In this document: in pieces, positions 33,102 to 43,762 of the stretch
How positions within the stretch are numbered: position 1 is the stretch's first letter
Layout: each line of letters starts with the position of its first letter
DNA from: Akkermansia muciniphila
Lineage (GTDB): Bacteria > Verrucomicrobiota > Verrucomicrobiia > Verrucomicrobiales > Akkermansiaceae
Length of the DNA: 64,000 bases
Assembly: GCF_002884975.1 (NCBI RefSeq)
Contig: NZ_PJKB01000003.1
Coordinates: 412,743-476,742 of the forward strand
Reading direction: 5' to 3'
Notes under the pieces: model-generated
Seen by the model: only the letters and a program-made list of their open reading frames with translations
Databases searched by the model: none
What the model was told of the DNA's origin: nothing
Program-made: the position numbers and the translations under genes

Positions 33102-36100
33102 TCAGACCAGCTCTTCAAAAGCGGTTACCAGGCGCTTTTCAGAAATACGGCCCTTGACGGAGATGGCGGGGGCGAAGACGGCCAGGCGGTATTCTTCCAG
33201 CAGGTAGCTGTACTGCGTCCAGCGCGGGTCCCCGTCATGTTCCGGCAGGGCCTGATACCAGGGGAGGTACACGCGTTCAAAGAGGTCCAGGCGTTCCAGC
33301 TCCCTGGCCAGGGGCTGCTGGCCGATGCGCCTGATGCGTTCCGCGATGCCCTGCACGTACCGTTTCAGGTCCGGCAGATGTTCCGCTCCATGCGCCCACA
33401 GGAAGCGGGGCCGGAGCAGCCAGTCAAGCTGGCGCCGGAGGTCAGCCGTGATGCGCTCCATATGGCGCACGCCCTGCTGGGCTGCGGAAAAATCCCTGAC
33501 GGCGTGCTCCGTGGCCGCTACCAGCTCCCAGAGGTCCGCCACGCTGTGCGCAGCGTCAAAGAGATTCTGGCGCAGATTCATTTCCGCAGCGGCGAATTGT
33601 TCCGACGTGCGCGGCAGGGGACGGCCCATGGCAAGCTCCGCGGAGACGTCCACCAGGTCGTCCGCATTGGTGGACGGGTCCCGGCCCAGCATGTGCAGGG
33701 AGAGCTTCCCTTCCAGTTTCAGCGGGAATTTCTTGCGGAGGTGGTTGAGCTGGTCCGTCTGGCGCAGGCGCATGAAGCGCAGGCACCCATCCCGGTGGGA
33801 TTCCGCCGCACGCAGTTCATCCTCAAAAACGCGGACGCCCACAGACGCGCCTTCATCTACCAGGGCCACGTAACCCGGCCTGCCCGCCACATCCACCGTA
33901 TGCTCCAAATCTCCGCAGGTCCATTCCTTCATGCCCGTAACGGAGACGATGTCCGCCGCCGTTTCCCGGAACCGGCGGGAAAGCTTTTTGCCCAGCCGCC
34001 CGTTCAGCTCCGCAACGTCCGTGCCCATGGCAAGCTCTTCACCTTCGTCGTCGCACACCCATATTTTCGTCACCAGCTCCGCAGGAATGCGGCTCATGTC
34101 AAAGAAGGAGGGAGCACAGAAACGCCCGGTTTCCGCTTCCACGAATTCCGCCAGCTTCTGCGCCAGCGGCCCGTCCGGATCCAGGCCATGCCGCAGTTCT
34201 GCAAAGTAGGCGGCCTTCTGGCTGACGGGCTGGAGAAAGACGCGCAGGTCCTTGGGAAGGGTACGCAGCAGGCCTTCCGCCCGCTGGGCCAGATGACCCG
34301 GCACGCCCCATTCCGGCAACCATTCCGGAACGTCAGGCAGCTGGTCAATGTGAACGCCCAGCGTCACGCCGTCATCTTCCGCGCCGGGGTCATTCTGATA
34401 ATACACGGCGTATTCCGCGCCGCCGCAGGAAATTTCATCCGGAAAGCCGTCCAGAAGGTCTTTCCCCCAGAATTCATACATGGCTTCCTGCGCCGGAACG
34501 TGCAGGGCGTCCGGGTTGTCTTTTTCCATGCTTCCGGCCCAGCGCAGAAAGGCCCTGGCCGTGCAGCAGTCCTGCGGAATGAGCCTGTCAAAGAATTCAT
34601 AAACGCCTTCCTCGCACCAGACCTGGTCCGGACGGCGCAGCTTCAGCTCTATCTGCCGCACCTCTTCCCGGAGCGTTTCCAGATGGGTGATGCAGCCGGG
34701 CCTGGTGCGGAAGCCGCCGCCCAGCAGCCCTTCCCGGATCATGATTTCCCGCGCATGGGCGGGATTGATGCGGCCATAGTGCACGCGCCTGTTGTCAATG
34801 ATGCGCAGGCCGCCGCACACCACGCGCTCCACGGCGTAAACCGCGCCCTGCTCTTTGTCCCACCGGGCTCCGGAATAATGGGATTCACAGAGATGGGGAG
34901 CCACCTGTTCCACCCACTCCGGTTCCAGCCGGGCGGCGCGGCGCATCCACAGGCGCGTGGTATCCACCAGCTCCACGCCCATCACCCATTCGCTCCGCTT
35001 CTTGCGGCGGAACAGGCCGGAACCGGGAAAGATGCCGAAGGAACGCCCTCCGGCGCCGCGGTATTCCCGGTTGTCCGCATCCCAAAGGCCGAACTGGCGC
35101 GGAACGCCCGCCAGGATGCTCCGGTGAATCATGGCAAAAGACGCCTGACGCTCCGTTTCCTCCTCCAAGGGAGGAATTTTGCATTTCAGGGTTTCCCTGA
35201 CCAGCCGGGAAAGGTCTTCCCACAGGTTGAACCACTCCATCATGCGGTTGAAATTAAGGAAGTTTTTCCCGCACCATTTCCGGAGCTGGTTTTTGCGCCA
35301 GCGGCGGCCTTCCCGGAATTGCCATGCGGCCTTCCACAGCTTGAGCAGGGAAAGGAAGTCGCTGTCTTCGTCCTTCCACTGCGCGTGGGCCTGGTCCGCC
35401 TTCTGCGCGGCATCCGCCGGACGTTCCCGGGGGTCCATGATCCCCAGCCCGGCCACGATTACCAGCATTTCAGGGAGGGCCTGTTCATGTTGCGCTTCCA
35501 GCAGCATGCGGCCCAGGCGCGGGTCTATGGGCAGGCGCGCCAGCTTCCTGCCTACGGGCGTGAGCTGCCGGGCCTTGTCCAGGGCGCCGATTTCCCGCAG
35601 GGTGCGGTAGCCCTCCGTCACCAGTTTGGAGGAAGGAGGGTCCGGAAGGGGGAATTCCGGCATTTCAGGCAGCCCCAGGTCCTTCATCCGGAGAAGCGCC
35701 CCGGCCAGGGCGCTGCGCCGGATTTCCGGGTCCGTGAATTCCGGCCTGTCCTCCCAGTCTTCTTCACTGTACAGCCGGATGCAGACGCCCTCGCACACGC
35801 GCCCGCAGCGGCCCGCGCGCTGGCGGGCGCTGGCCTTGGAGACGGGTTCTATCTGGAGCCGCTGCACCTGGCGCGCCGGGCTGTACCGGCTGACGCGCGC
35901 CACACCGGAATCAATGACGTAAATGATGCCGGGAATGGTCAGGGATGTTTCCGCCACGTTGGTCGCCAGCACGATGCGGCGGCAACCCTGTTCCGGATGA
36001 AAAATCCTCTGCTGGTCTGCCAGTCCCAGCCTGGCAAAGAGGGGCAGGATGCGCGTGTTCCTCAAATTCCGGCCTTCCAGCTTTTCCGCCACCTCACGTA

Positions 36101-36791
36101 TTTCACGCTCTCCGGGGAGAAAGACCAGCACGTCCCCGCGGTCGTCCAGGGTATCCAGCCAATCCACGGCGCGCGCCACATGGGCGGGGAGCTCTTCATC
36201 GTCACGCAGAGGCGGCAGGTAATGAAGGTCCACCGGGTAGGTACGTCCTTCCACCTGGACGATGGGCGCGCCTCCGAAGAATTCGGAAAATCCCCCGGCA
36301 TCCAGCGTAGCGGAGCTGATGACCAGCCGCAGATCCTTCCGCCTGTCCAGCAGAAGCCTCAGGTAGCCCAGCAGAAAGTCAATGTTGAGGCTGCGTTCGT
36401 GGGCTTCATCCAGAATCAGGGTATGGTACTGGCGCAGGTCGGGATCATGCTGCGTTTCCGCCAGCAGAATGCCGTCCGTCATGAACTTCAGGCGCGTGTC
36501 CGGCCCGGCTTTTTCCTCAAAGCGCACCTGGTAGCCCACCAAGCCGCCCAACTCGCAGTTCAATTCTTCCGCCACGCGGCGGGAAACGGAAGCCGCGGCC
36601 AGCCTCCTGGGCTGGGTGCACCCCACCCTTCCCCGCGCATCCCCGGCAAGCTCCATGGCCATCTTGGGAAGCTGGGTGGTCTTGCCGGACCCGGTTTCAC
36701 CCACCACCACAATGACCTGATGCTCCCGCATGGCCGCCAGAATGTCATCCCGGCGGCGGGAAATGGGGAGGTCCGGATAAGTGATGTTCAT
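33102..36791 (-). CDS. hrpA: ATP-dependent DEAH-box RNA helicase HrpA
   Basis: About 1229 residues from the ATG at 36791 (MNITYPDLPISRRRDDILAA). Motifs: GETGSGKTTQLPK (Walker A), TQPRRLAAASV, LDEAHERS (DEAH Walker B), SSATLD, then ATNVAETSLTIPGI and the QRAGRCGR motif, followed by the ratchet/OB region and the long HrpA-specific C-terminal half. HrpA acts in mRNA processing and rescue of stalled or colliding ribosomes in other bacteria. The upstream start at 36818 would lie inside the terminator of the preceding gene, so I reject it. Confidence 0.95.
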   Translation of the reverse strand: MNITYPDLPISRRRDDILAAMREHQVIVVVGETGSGKTTQLPKMAMELAGDARGRVGCTQPRRLAAASVSRRVAEELNCELGGLVGYQVRFEEKAGPDTRLKFMTDGILLAETQHDPDLRQYHTLILDEAHERSLNIDFLLGYLRLLLDRRKDLRLVISSATLDAGGFSEFFGGAPIVQVEGRTYPVDLHYLPPLRDDEELPAHVARAVDWLDTLDDRGDVLVFLPGEREIREVAEKLEGRNLRNTRILPLFARLGLADQQRIFHPEQGCRRIVLATNVAETSLTIPGIIYVIDSGVARVSRYSPARQVQRLQIEPVSKASARQRAGRCGRVCEGVCIRLYSEEDWEDRPEFTDPEIRRSALAGALLRMKDLGLPEMPEFPLPDPPSSKLVTEGYRTLREIGALDKARQLTPVGRKLARLPIDPRLGRMLLEAQHEQALPEMLVIVAGLGIMDPRERPADAAQKADQAHAQWKDEDSDFLSLLKLWKAAWQFREGRRWRKNQLRKWCGKNFLNFNRMMEWFNLWEDLSRLVRETLKCKIPPLEEETERQASFAMIHRSILAGVPRQFGLWDADNREYRGAGGRSFGIFPGSGLFRRKKRSEWVMGVELVDTTRLWMRRAARLEPEWVEQVAPHLCESHYSGARWDKEQGAVYAVERVVCGGLRIIDNRRVHYGRINPAHAREIMIREGLLGGGFRTRPGCITHLETLREEVRQIELKLRRPDQVWCEEGVYEFFDRLIPQDCCTARAFLRWAGSMEKDNPDALHVPAQEAMYEFWGKDLLDGFPDEISCGGAEYAVYYQNDPGAEDDGVTLGVHIDQLPDVPEWLPEWGVPGHLAQRAEGLLRTLPKDLRVFLQPVSQKAAYFAELRHGLDPDGPLAQKLAEFVEAETGRFCAPSFFDMSRIPAELVTKIWVCDDEGEELAMGTDVAELNGRLGKKLSRRFRETAADIVSVTGMKEWTCGDLEHTVDVAGRPGYVALVDEGASVGVRVFEDELRAAESHRDGCLRFMRLRQTDQLNHLRKKFPLKLEGKLSLHMLGRDPSTNADDLVDVSAELAMGRPLPRTSEQFAAAEMNLRQNLFDAAHSVADLWELVAATEHAVRDFSAAQQGVRHMERITADLRRQLDWLLRPRFLWAHGAEHLPDLKRYVQGIAERIRRIGQQPLARELERLDLFERVYLPWYQALPEHDGDPRWTQYSYLLEEYRLAVFAPAISVKGRISEKRLVTAFEELV

Positions 36792-36802
36792 GATGGAGGG
36801 GA

Positions 36803-36836
36803 GAAAAAAACCCTGCAAGAACGTCCTGCAGGGTTT
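36803..36836 (-). terminator. Terminator of ilvH
   Basis: On the minus strand AAACCCTGCA / TGCAGGGTTT form a perfect stem followed by TTTTTTT. It lies between ilvH and hrpA and separates them transcriptionally. Confidence 0.85.
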
Positions 36837-36861
36837 GATGGAAAAGCCGGAAAGGGTTTCT

Positions 36862-37344
36862 TTACTGCCGGGGTTTGGGAAGGGCGATGCGTCCGCTGCG
36901 GGTCAGCATCTGCACATCATAATCCTCAATAAGGGACAGGAAACGGTCAATCTTGTGTTCGCCGCCCGTCACTTCAATGGTCAGGGCGTCCCGCGTGACA
37001 TCCACGATGTTCGCGCCCAGGATCTGGCAGAATTCAATGACTTCATGCCGCGTGGCGGAATCCACGCCAATGCGGGTCAGCACCGTCTCCCGGTACACGT
37101 TGTCCGTGTTGCGGAAATCTACAACTTCCACCGTGTTGACGAGTTTTTCCAGATGCTTGATGATCTGGTCAAGCACGTCTTCCTTTTCGCGTACGACGAT
37201 GGTCATCCGTGAAAAGCGCGGGTCCTGGCTAGGGGCAACGTTCAACGAATGAATATTGTAGCCCCGTCCACTGAACAAACCGGCAATGCGGGCAAGCACG
37301 CCAAATTTGTTTTCAACAAGTACGGAGATAGTATGACGAGTCAT
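36862..37344 (-). CDS. ilvH: Acetolactate synthase small (regulatory) subunit
   Basis: A 160-residue protein with an N-terminal ACT domain (HTISVLVENKFGVLARIAGLFSGRGYNIHSL) and the typical second half (VVDFRNTDNVYRETVLTRI, GANIVDVTRDALTIEVTG). It activates the large subunit of acetohydroxyacid synthase and confers valine feedback. The large subunit (ilvB/ilvI) and ilvC are not next to it in this window. It is monocistronic, with its own terminator. Confidence 0.95.
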   Translation of the reverse strand: MTRHTISVLVENKFGVLARIAGLFSGRGYNIHSLNVAPSQDPRFSRMTIVVREKEDVLDQIIKHLEKLVNTVEVVDFRNTDNVYRETVLTRIGVDSATRHEVIEFCQILGANIVDVTRDALTIEVTGGEHKIDRFLSLIEDYDVQMLTRSGRIALPKPRQ

Positions 37345-37467
37345 AATTTTAATTTCTTAAAGGTGATGCATTATAGACGCTTCCGGCTGCCAGTCAAGCC
37401 CGCGGAAGGGTGATGCCGGAAAACGCTTTCCCGCAGGGGGCGCCGGAAGACGCGTGACCGGCGGAAT

Positions 37468-38970
37468 TCAGAGTTCCCGCGGAACGATGGCGCTGCTCTT
37501 TGTCGCCGTGGGAATACGGGGCAGCAGCGTCTTTTCGGAAACCGGGCGGGCATCCACCTTTACGTTGAACTGCTGCCCGTCACGGGAAACGGTCAGCAGG
37601 GCCGGCCCTTCCCTCAGGGCCCTGACCAGCGCATCCATGGTGCTGACGCTCTGGTGATTCACGGCAAAGACCATATCCCCCGCCTGCAATATCTGCCCCA
37701 CGGATTTCTTGGGATTCACCTGGATAACCAGCAGGCCGCGCGCGCCGATGGATTGCTCCTCCGCCGTGAGTTCACGCAGGTGCATGCCCACTCCTTCCAT
37801 AAAATCCTCCCAGGGAGAGGGGACGTTCTTCAAGATGCTGTCCCCCACCTTCAGGGTGACATTCATTTTTTGCCCCTTGCGCCAGATTTTCAGCCGGAAT
37901 TTATCGCCGATGGAAAGATTTTCTATGCGGTCCTTCACATCCTTGTCCGTCTGGATGGGCACTTCATTAAAGCTCAGCATCACGTCTCCCGTTTGAAGAC
38001 CTGCCTGCTCCGCCGGAGAACCGGGCTTCACGATGTTGACCACAGCCCCTCCGGCTTCATGATAGTCCAGGAAACTGCGGAGGGGAGGCGTATTGCGCAC
38101 AATGTCCAGTCCCAGATATCCCCTCATGGGACGTCCATGCCTGCAAATCTGCTCAAAGGTGTGCAGCACAAGATTGGAGGGAATGGCAAAACCGATGCCC
38201 GCGTAATTCTTTTCCACGTTGGGAAGCACCGATTTGTTGATGCCTATGATTTCACCGCGGATATTGATGAGGGGACCGCCGGAATTGCCGGGGAAGATGC
38301 TGGCATCCGTCTGGATCAGGTCCAGGCCGGAATCCACCAGCTTGCGCTCACGGGCGCTGATGATGCCGCGGGAAACCGTCGTTCCAAGTCCATAGGGGTT
38401 ACCGCAGGCCAGAACAATCATGCCGGGAGCAATCTCATCGCTGTTGCCGAACGGGAGGGGGACAAAGGTCATCGGGTTTTCCACCTGCAGCACGGCGATG
38501 TCCAGCTCCGGATCCACCCCCACCAGGCGCACGGAAACGCTTTTCCCGTTGCTCAGCGTGACGCGCAGCGCATGCTTGTTCTGAATGACATGGTAGGCCG
38601 TAATGATGTGCCCTTCTTCAGTGACAATGACGCCGGACCCCAGGCCGTGGACCGCCAGCCTTTTTTCCACCATGGAATCCCCGTCCTCGGAAGGCTGCGG
38701 AACAGTGGCCACCCCGGTAGTGTCTATGCTGACCAGCACGCGTTCCACCAGCCGGGCAACACGGGAATATTCTTCATTGAGCTGGTGCAGGATGGGAATG
38801 TCCTCCTCCTTGAGCTCGGACTCCCGCGCCATGGTAAACACCTCCGACCGGAAGGAAACGTTCTTTTCCGTGACGCGGCTGTTCCATCTCCAATAGGCAA
38901 TGGCGACCACGGTCATCATAACCGTCATCATGATGACAAGTAACGCCCGTGTCCATATGGTTGATCTCAT
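37468..38970 (-). CDS. Membrane-anchored DegP/HtrA-type serine protease with two PDZ domains
   Basis: About 500 residues from 38970. An N-terminal signal-anchor (ALLVIMMTVMMTVVAIAYW) is followed by a charged helix, then a trypsin-like domain with the triad in ITAYHVIQ (His), PELDIAVLQVE (Asp) and IFPGNSGGPLINIRGE (Ser). Two PDZ domains follow (roughly 300-385, with GSPAEQAGLQTGDVMLSF, and 400-475). It is likely a periplasmic quality-control protease held at the inner membrane, like DegS or a membrane DegQ. An upstream Met at 38991 is possible but leaves no better signal. Confidence 0.9.
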   Translation of the reverse strand: MRSTIWTRALLVIMMTVMMTVVAIAYWRWNSRVTEKNVSFRSEVFTMARESELKEEDIPILHQLNEEYSRVARLVERVLVSIDTTGVATVPQPSEDGDSMVEKRLAVHGLGSGVIVTEEGHIITAYHVIQNKHALRVTLSNGKSVSVRLVGVDPELDIAVLQVENPMTFVPLPFGNSDEIAPGMIVLACGNPYGLGTTVSRGIISARERKLVDSGLDLIQTDASIFPGNSGGPLINIRGEIIGINKSVLPNVEKNYAGIGFAIPSNLVLHTFEQICRHGRPMRGYLGLDIVRNTPPLRSFLDYHEAGGAVVNIVKPGSPAEQAGLQTGDVMLSFNEVPIQTDKDVKDRIENLSIGDKFRLKIWRKGQKMNVTLKVGDSILKNVPSPWEDFMEGVGMHLRELTAEEQSIGARGLLVIQVNPKKSVGQILQAGDMVFAVNHQSVSTMDALVRALREGPALLTVSRDGQQFNVKVDARPVSEKTLLPRIPTATKSSAIVPREL

Positions 38971-39179
38971 GGAAATGCCTTGCCGTAGCAACGGTCAAAC
39001 TGTTTGTGCCTTAATACCGGGGAGATGCCTGAAAACGGGCGTGGAGGACTCCATCCATCTTTTGACATTCCGCTCCTATTGATACTATTTAAGCTTGTTT
39101 TCTTCAAACGAAAAAAGTTTCAAATGACAAATACGTCTTTTAACAAGGCGTGTTTTATGATACCTACGGGTACGGTTTT

Positions 39180-40286
39180 ATGGGCACCAGCACTTTACAA
39201 CAACCAGCCATTTACCTCGTTTTTGGAACGGATGAAGGAATGGTGCGTGAAAAGGCTTCCGGCATCTTTACCGCCCTGACGGAAGGCACGAATGAATTTT
39301 CCCATGAGATACTGGAAGCGGCCTGCGGCGATTCCGATGAAGCGGACCAGGTGACGCGCCAGGTCATGGAAGCCCTGCGCACCCTCCCCTTCTTTCCGGG
39401 CCGCAAGGTGGTCTGGATGAAGAACTGCAATTTTCTGGGGGATTCCGTCACGGGACGCTCCTCCACCACGGAAGCTGCCCTGGATTCCCTCAGGCATTTG
39501 CTGGAAGGCGGCCTGGGGCCGGACGTCCTGCTGCTCATCTCCGCCTCCGAATTTGACAAGCGCCGTTCCTTTAATAAATTCCTGCTTCAATCCGCCGCCG
39601 CGGAAGAACTGAACAAGCCGGACATCACCAAGGCCGGCTGGGAAGGCAGCCTGATGCCCCTCATCAACAAGGAGGCAGGCGCGCGCGGCATGAGCTTTGA
39701 CTCCGCCGCTCTGGAATTGTTTATCCACCGCGTCAGTGAATCCTCCCGCCAGATTATTTCCGAAATTGAAAAACTGGACCTCTACTTGGGCGCGGACAGG
39801 CGCACCGTGACGCCGGAGGACGTGGAGCGCATGGTTCCGCTGACGCGCACGGGCGTTATTTTTGAAATTTCACGCGCCCTGGAAAACAAGAAGAGCGATG
39901 CGGCCATCTCCCTGATTGACTTCCAGCTGGAACGCGGTGAAAACGCTATCACGATCATGCGCGCAGCATTCATCCCAACGCTGAGAAATCTGCTGGCCGC
40001 CAGGCTTTTATGTGACGCGTTCAACCTGAAGCCTACCAACTTCAAGGAATTTACGGCCCGCATCTCTTCCCTGCCCTCCTATGCAGCCGCCCTGATTCCC
40101 CTGAAAAAAGACGGCACTCCCAATGCGTACCCGCTTTTCCTGGCGGCGCAGAACGCCTCCAAATTCAAGACCGAACGGTTGAAGCAAACCTTGAAGGAAT
40201 GCATGAAGGCGGACAAGGCCCTGGTGTCTTCCTCTCTTGATCCGCGCCTGATTCTGCACCGTCTTGCCATCTGCTCCGCATCCTGA
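39180..40286 (+). CDS. holA: DNA polymerase III, delta subunit
   Basis: About 368 residues from ATG 39180 ([26 protein letters not shown]); a GTG at 39150 in the same frame is an alternative start. Features typical of Hol[43 protein letters not shown], and the C-terminal clamp-loader collar [17 protein letters not shown]. HolA opens the beta clamp within the clamp loader. Its stop overlaps the start of mnmG by one base (TGATG type), so the genes are co-translated. dnaN, the clamp itself, is 6 kb away. Confidence 0.85.
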   Translation: MGTSTLQQPAIYLVFGTDEGMVREKASGIFTALTEGTNEFSHEILEAACGDSDEADQVTRQVMEALRTLPFFPGRKVVWMKNCNFLGDSVTGRSSTTEAALDSLRHLLEGGLGPDVLLLISASEFDKRRSFNKFLLQSAAAEELNKPDITKAGWEGSLMPLINKEAGARGMSFDSAALELFIHRVSESSRQIISEIEKLDLYLGADRRTVTPEDVERMVPLTRTGVIFEISRALENKKSDAAISLIDFQLERGENAITIMRAAFIPTLRNLLAARLLCDAFNLKPTNFKEFTARISSLPSYAAALIPLKKDGTPNAYPLFLAAQNASKFKTERLKQTLKECMKADKALVSSSLDPRLILHRLAICSAS

Positions 40287-42163
40287 TGAATTCCTCTTCC
40301 TCCCCAGCCTCTCCCCTGTTTGATGTTCTTGTCGTCGGCGCCGGGCACGCAGGCATTGAGGCGGCGCTGGCGGCCTCCCGCCTGGGATGTTCCGTCGCTG
40401 TCCTGACCCACAATCTGGATACGATCGGACAAATGTCCTGCAACCCGGCTATCGGGGGGCTTGCCAAGGGGCACATCGTCCGGGAAATAGACGCCATGGG
40501 AGGTGCCATGGGACTGAATACGGATGCCACCGCCATCCAGTTCCGCATGCTGAATGCTTCCAAGGGCCCCAGCGTGCGCGCGCCCCGCGCCCAGTGCGAT
40601 AAAACGGCCTACCGCGCACGAATGAAAATGGTTCTGGAAACCGCTCCAGGCGTTCGGTTGTTCCAGGGGGATGTGGTCCGGCTGCTCGTGAACGGAGAAC
40701 AACAGGTAACGGGAGCCGTCACCTCCCTTGATTACACGATCTGCGCGCGCAGCGTGGTCATCTGCTCCGGAACGTTCATGCAGGGCCTGCTGCACGTGGG
40801 GCTCCAGCATGTGACAGGCGGCCGCATGGGCTGCGCTCCTTCCAGCCTTTCCACGGACCTGGCCGCTCTCGGCTTTCAGGTAGAGCGGCTTAAAACGGGA
40901 ACTTCTCCGCGCGTCAATGGGAGGTCCATTGACTTTTCCGTCTGTGAAGTGCAGCCGGGAGACACCCCGGAAGCCTTGTTCAGCTACCGTTCCCGCGACG
41001 TATTGAAACGCTCTTCCGAGCCCTTCTGCACCCTGAACACCTGGGGGGACGGAGATTTCCGGATGGAGCAAATGCCCTGCTGGATTACCTACACCAACCA
41101 GGCTACACACGACATTATCCGGGAGAATTTAAAATTCAGCCCTCTTTACAGCGGCATCATAGAAGGCATAGGTCCCCGTTACTGCCCCTCCATTGAAGAT
41201 AAAATCGTGCGCTTCGCGGAAAAAACGAGCCACCAGGTATTCCTGGAACCGGAAGGACGCAGCACGGAGGAATTCTATCTCAACGGCGTTTCCACCTCCC
41301 TGCCCTACTCCGCCCAATGCGATTTCATCCATACCATTCCCGGCCTGGAAAACGCCCAGCTCATCCGTCCCGGATATGCGGTGGAATATGATTTCTGCCC
41401 ACCCACCCAGCTGCATCCTACGCTGGAAACCAAGCTGGTGGAAAACCTGTATTTTGCGGGACAAATCAACGGCACCTCCGGTTATGAAGAAGCCGCCGCG
41501 CAAGGCTTGATGGCGGGAGCAAACGCGGCGCTGAAGGTACTGGACAAGCCCTCCCTGGTGCTGCGCCGGGATCAATCCTACATTGGCGTCATGATAGACG
41601 ACCTGGTCACCAAAGGCACGGATGAACCCTACCGCATGTTCACCAGCCGCGCGGAATTCAGGCTTCTGCTGCGCCAGGACAATGCGGACCTGCGCCTGGC
41701 CCCCCTCGCTTTTGAAACCGGCCTTATCACCCGTGAAGAATTCCTGAAAACGGAAGCGCGGCAAAACGCCATTGAAGAGGGAACGGCAAAAGCCGCCCTT
41801 GTTAAATATGAAGGCGTCCCCCTGTCCACCTGGCTCAAGAGGCCCGGCAATGACTGGACCATGCTGCCTGAAGAACTGAAAAAAATGTTCCACGTGGAAC
41901 ATTTGGATGCCATTGCTACGGATATCCAGTATGAAGGGCACATTGAAAGGCAGAAAAAACAGGCGGAAAAAATCACAAGGATGGAAAGCAGAGCCATCCC
42001 TGCCGACATTGATTACGAACATGTCCACGCCTTGAAAAAGGAAGCCGTCATCAAGCTGGGAAAAATACGCCCCGGCACCATCGGGCAGGCCTCCCGCATT
42101 CCGGGCATTACTCCGGCAGATATCGCCCTGCTGCTTGTGCATCTGCAAAAGCGTGGAAGGTAG
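40286..42163 (+). CDS. mnmG: tRNA uridine 5-carboxymethylaminomethyl modification enzyme MnmG (GidA)
   Basis: A 625-residue FAD enzyme that with MnmE modifies U34 of certain tRNAs. N-terminal [19 protein letters not shown] binds [25 protein letters not shown], the [11 protein letters not shown] segment, [20 protein letters not shown] and [15 protein letters not shown] are family hallmarks; the helical C-terminus ends [18 protein letters not shown]. mnmG commonly lies near the replication origin, and this copy contains a parS-like site in its coding sequence at 41886. Confidence 0.97.
   Translation: MNSSSSPASPLFDVLVVGAGHAGIEAALAASRLGCSVAVLTHNLDTIGQMSCNPAIGGLAKGHIVREIDAMGGAMGLNTDATAIQFRMLNASKGPSVRAPRAQCDKTAYRARMKMVLETAPGVRLFQGDVVRLLVNGEQQVTGAVTSLDYTICARSVVICSGTFMQGLLHVGLQHVTGGRMGCAPSSLSTDLAALGFQVERLKTGTSPRVNGRSIDFSVCEVQPGDTPEALFSYRSRDVLKRSSEPFCTLNTWGDGDFRMEQMPCWITYTNQATHDIIRENLKFSPLYSGIIEGIGPRYCPSIEDKIVRFAEKTSHQVFLEPEGRSTEEFYLNGVSTSLPYSAQCDFIHTIPGLENAQLIRPGYAVEYDFCPPTQLHPTLETKLVENLYFAGQINGTSGYEEAAAQGLMAGANAALKVLDKPSLVLRRDQSYIGVMIDDLVTKGTDEPYRMFTSRAEFRLLLRQDNADLRLAPLAFETGLITREEFLKTEARQNAIEEGTAKAALVKYEGVPLSTWLKRPGNDWTMLPEELKKMFHVEHLDAIATDIQYEGHIERQKKQAEKITRMESRAIPADIDYEHVHALKKEAVIKLGKIRPGTIGQASRIPGITPADIALLLVHLQKRGR
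41886..41901. promoter_or_regulatory. parS-like ParB-binding site within mnmG
   Basis: TGTTCCACGTGGAACA is a perfect 16-base palindrome that differs from the consensus parS TGTTTCACGTGAAACA only by a symmetric C/G pair. It lies about 2 kb from the DnaA-box cluster. Confidence 0.8.
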
Positions 42164-42706
42164 CGCACCGGAAATCCGGCGCTGTTTCCCCAAAGCTTTT
42201 AAATTTGACCGCAAAACGGTTCCACGGATGATAAAAATACCATGCACAGTATTCTAGCCGTTGTACTGCATCCTGGAATTCGCCGCACATGCCCTTGTTC
42301 CCGCAGGGTATTTTTCTATCATCGGTTTGATTAACATTTTTCCGGCTGCCAAGACTTACGGCTGCAACATGTAATCCCCCGTCAAAAGAGGCAGGGATAA
42401 AAGAAGCGGATACCGGAAGAAAGATGGCCACTCTTGGCAGGAACGCCAGAAATTAAGTTGTATTGCCGGCCTCAAACCCGGAAGGAGGGGAACAAAAATT
42501 TCCGGCAAGATGAATCAGTCTTTTCCTCAAACAAGTCTTGTCAGCGGCGGAAAGGACTTTACGCATTTCCGCATTGATAGATCGCAATGAAAAACAAGCC
42601 ACGGCAGGGAGGGGAGGAGGGAAACCGTCCATGCCAGCCGCTTCAGGAATTAACCTGCGCCACGGCAAGGAACATTCCGGACGGCAGATAAAAATAGCCG
42701 TTGCCG
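42164..42706. other. Gene-poor gap between mnmG and ribD
   Basis: About 540 bases. Several open frames cross it (for example minus 42431-42108 and 42668-42453), but none has a recognisable domain or signal peptide. It may hold decayed sequence. No repeats, terminator or RNA gene could be supported. Confidence 0.45.
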
Positions 42707-43762
42707 CTACCGGTAGCGCACGTCACCACGGATACACACGTCATTTCCGAAAGTTCTCACAACCGGCTGATCAAGATAGGCTTCACGTTCCAGAAACGTT
42801 CCGCCCTCCACTCCATCCGCGCCGCCTCCCGTGATGATGGGGGCATAAAATCCCACCCATTCGTCAACCAGGGCGGCTTTCAAAAATTCCTTGACCAGGC
42901 ACCCTCCGGCTTCCAGCAGGATGGTACCTATTTTCTTGTCACTATAAAGATTTTGTAACAATTCCAAATAACTTGAAACATTCTCCACGATCAGGGTACG
43001 GTCACGGAATTCATCCGTCAGGCAAACGGAATCCGCAGGTATAGACGCCGCGTCATGAGTCAGGACAATGCGCCAGGGTTGTTCTTTCAGGGGAGAAACG
43101 GAACGGTCCGGAGTCCTGATCGTCAGGGAAGGATTATCCAGGCGCATGGTATTTCCTCCCGTAAGAATGGCGTCGCACTCCGCGCGGAGAGTATGCACAA
43201 AAGCCCTGGATTTTTCATTCGTCAGCCACTGGGAACGTTCCGGACTGCGTGAAATGCGGCCATCCAGGGACATGGCGCTTTTTGCAACCACCCACGGACG
43301 CCCTTCCAGCATGTTCAGCCGGAACCCCCGGATCAAGCGGTCGCACTCCTTTTCCAGAATTCCCTGCGTAACCTGGATTCCCGCACGTTGGAGAATTTCA
43401 GCGGCGGCGCCGCGGTGCCTGGGATTGGGATCCTCCGAACCGTAAACCACCCGTTTGAAATGATGTTCCAGAATGGCTTCCGTACAGGGCGGGGTTTTTC
43501 CGGCGGTACTGCATGGTTCCAGAGTAACGTACAGGGTGGAATCCGCAAACAGCCCGGCGTTTCCCCTGGCTGTTCCGTCAGCTATGGCATTCCTTTCCGC
43601 ATGGGGAAGTCCGGCTTTTTCATGGAATCCGGAACCGATTACCCGGTTCCCATGAACAATGACCGCTCCCACACAGGGGTTCGGCGCTGTCAGCCCGACT
43701 CCGTTTGCGGCCAGTTCAACGGCCATGTTCATCCAGCGGCCGTCCTGGTCCTCTGTGTTCAT
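42707..43762 (-). CDS. ribD: Bifunctional riboflavin biosynthesis deaminase/reductase
   Basis: About 351 residues from 43762 (MNTEDQDGRWMNMAVELA). The N-terminal deaminase has the zinc motif HAERNAI and PCSTAGKTPPCTEAI; the C-terminal half is the RibD_C reductase (VAKSAMSLDGRISRSPERSQWLT, ILTGGNTMRLDNP, GTILLEAGGCLVKEFLKA). It performs two steps from the GTP cyclohydrolase product toward lumazine. The extra upstream residues (start 43834) lie in the AT-rich part of the origin-like region and are rejected. Confidence 0.93.
   Translation of the reverse strand: MNTEDQDGRWMNMAVELAANGVGLTAPNPCVGAVIVHGNRVIGSGFHEKAGLPHAERNAIADGTARGNAGLFADSTLYVTLEPCSTAGKTPPCTEAILEHHFKRVVYGSEDPNPRHRGAAAEILQRAGIQVTQGILEKECDRLIRGFRLNMLEGRPWVVAKSAMSLDGRISRSPERSQWLTNEKSRAFVHTLRAECDAILTGGNTMRLDNPSLTIRTPDRSVSPLKEQPWRIVLTHDAASIPADSVCLTDEFRDRTLIVENVSSYLELLQNLYSDKKIGTILLEAGGCLVKEFLKAALVDEWVGFYAPIITGGGADGVEGGTFLEREAYLDQPVVRTFGNDVCIRGDVRYR

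Noticed and set aside
33237-36932. A 1231-codon open frame antisense to hrpA
   Set aside because: Same explanation: the opposite strand encodes an unmistakable DEAH helicase. The antisense translation has no recognisable domain.
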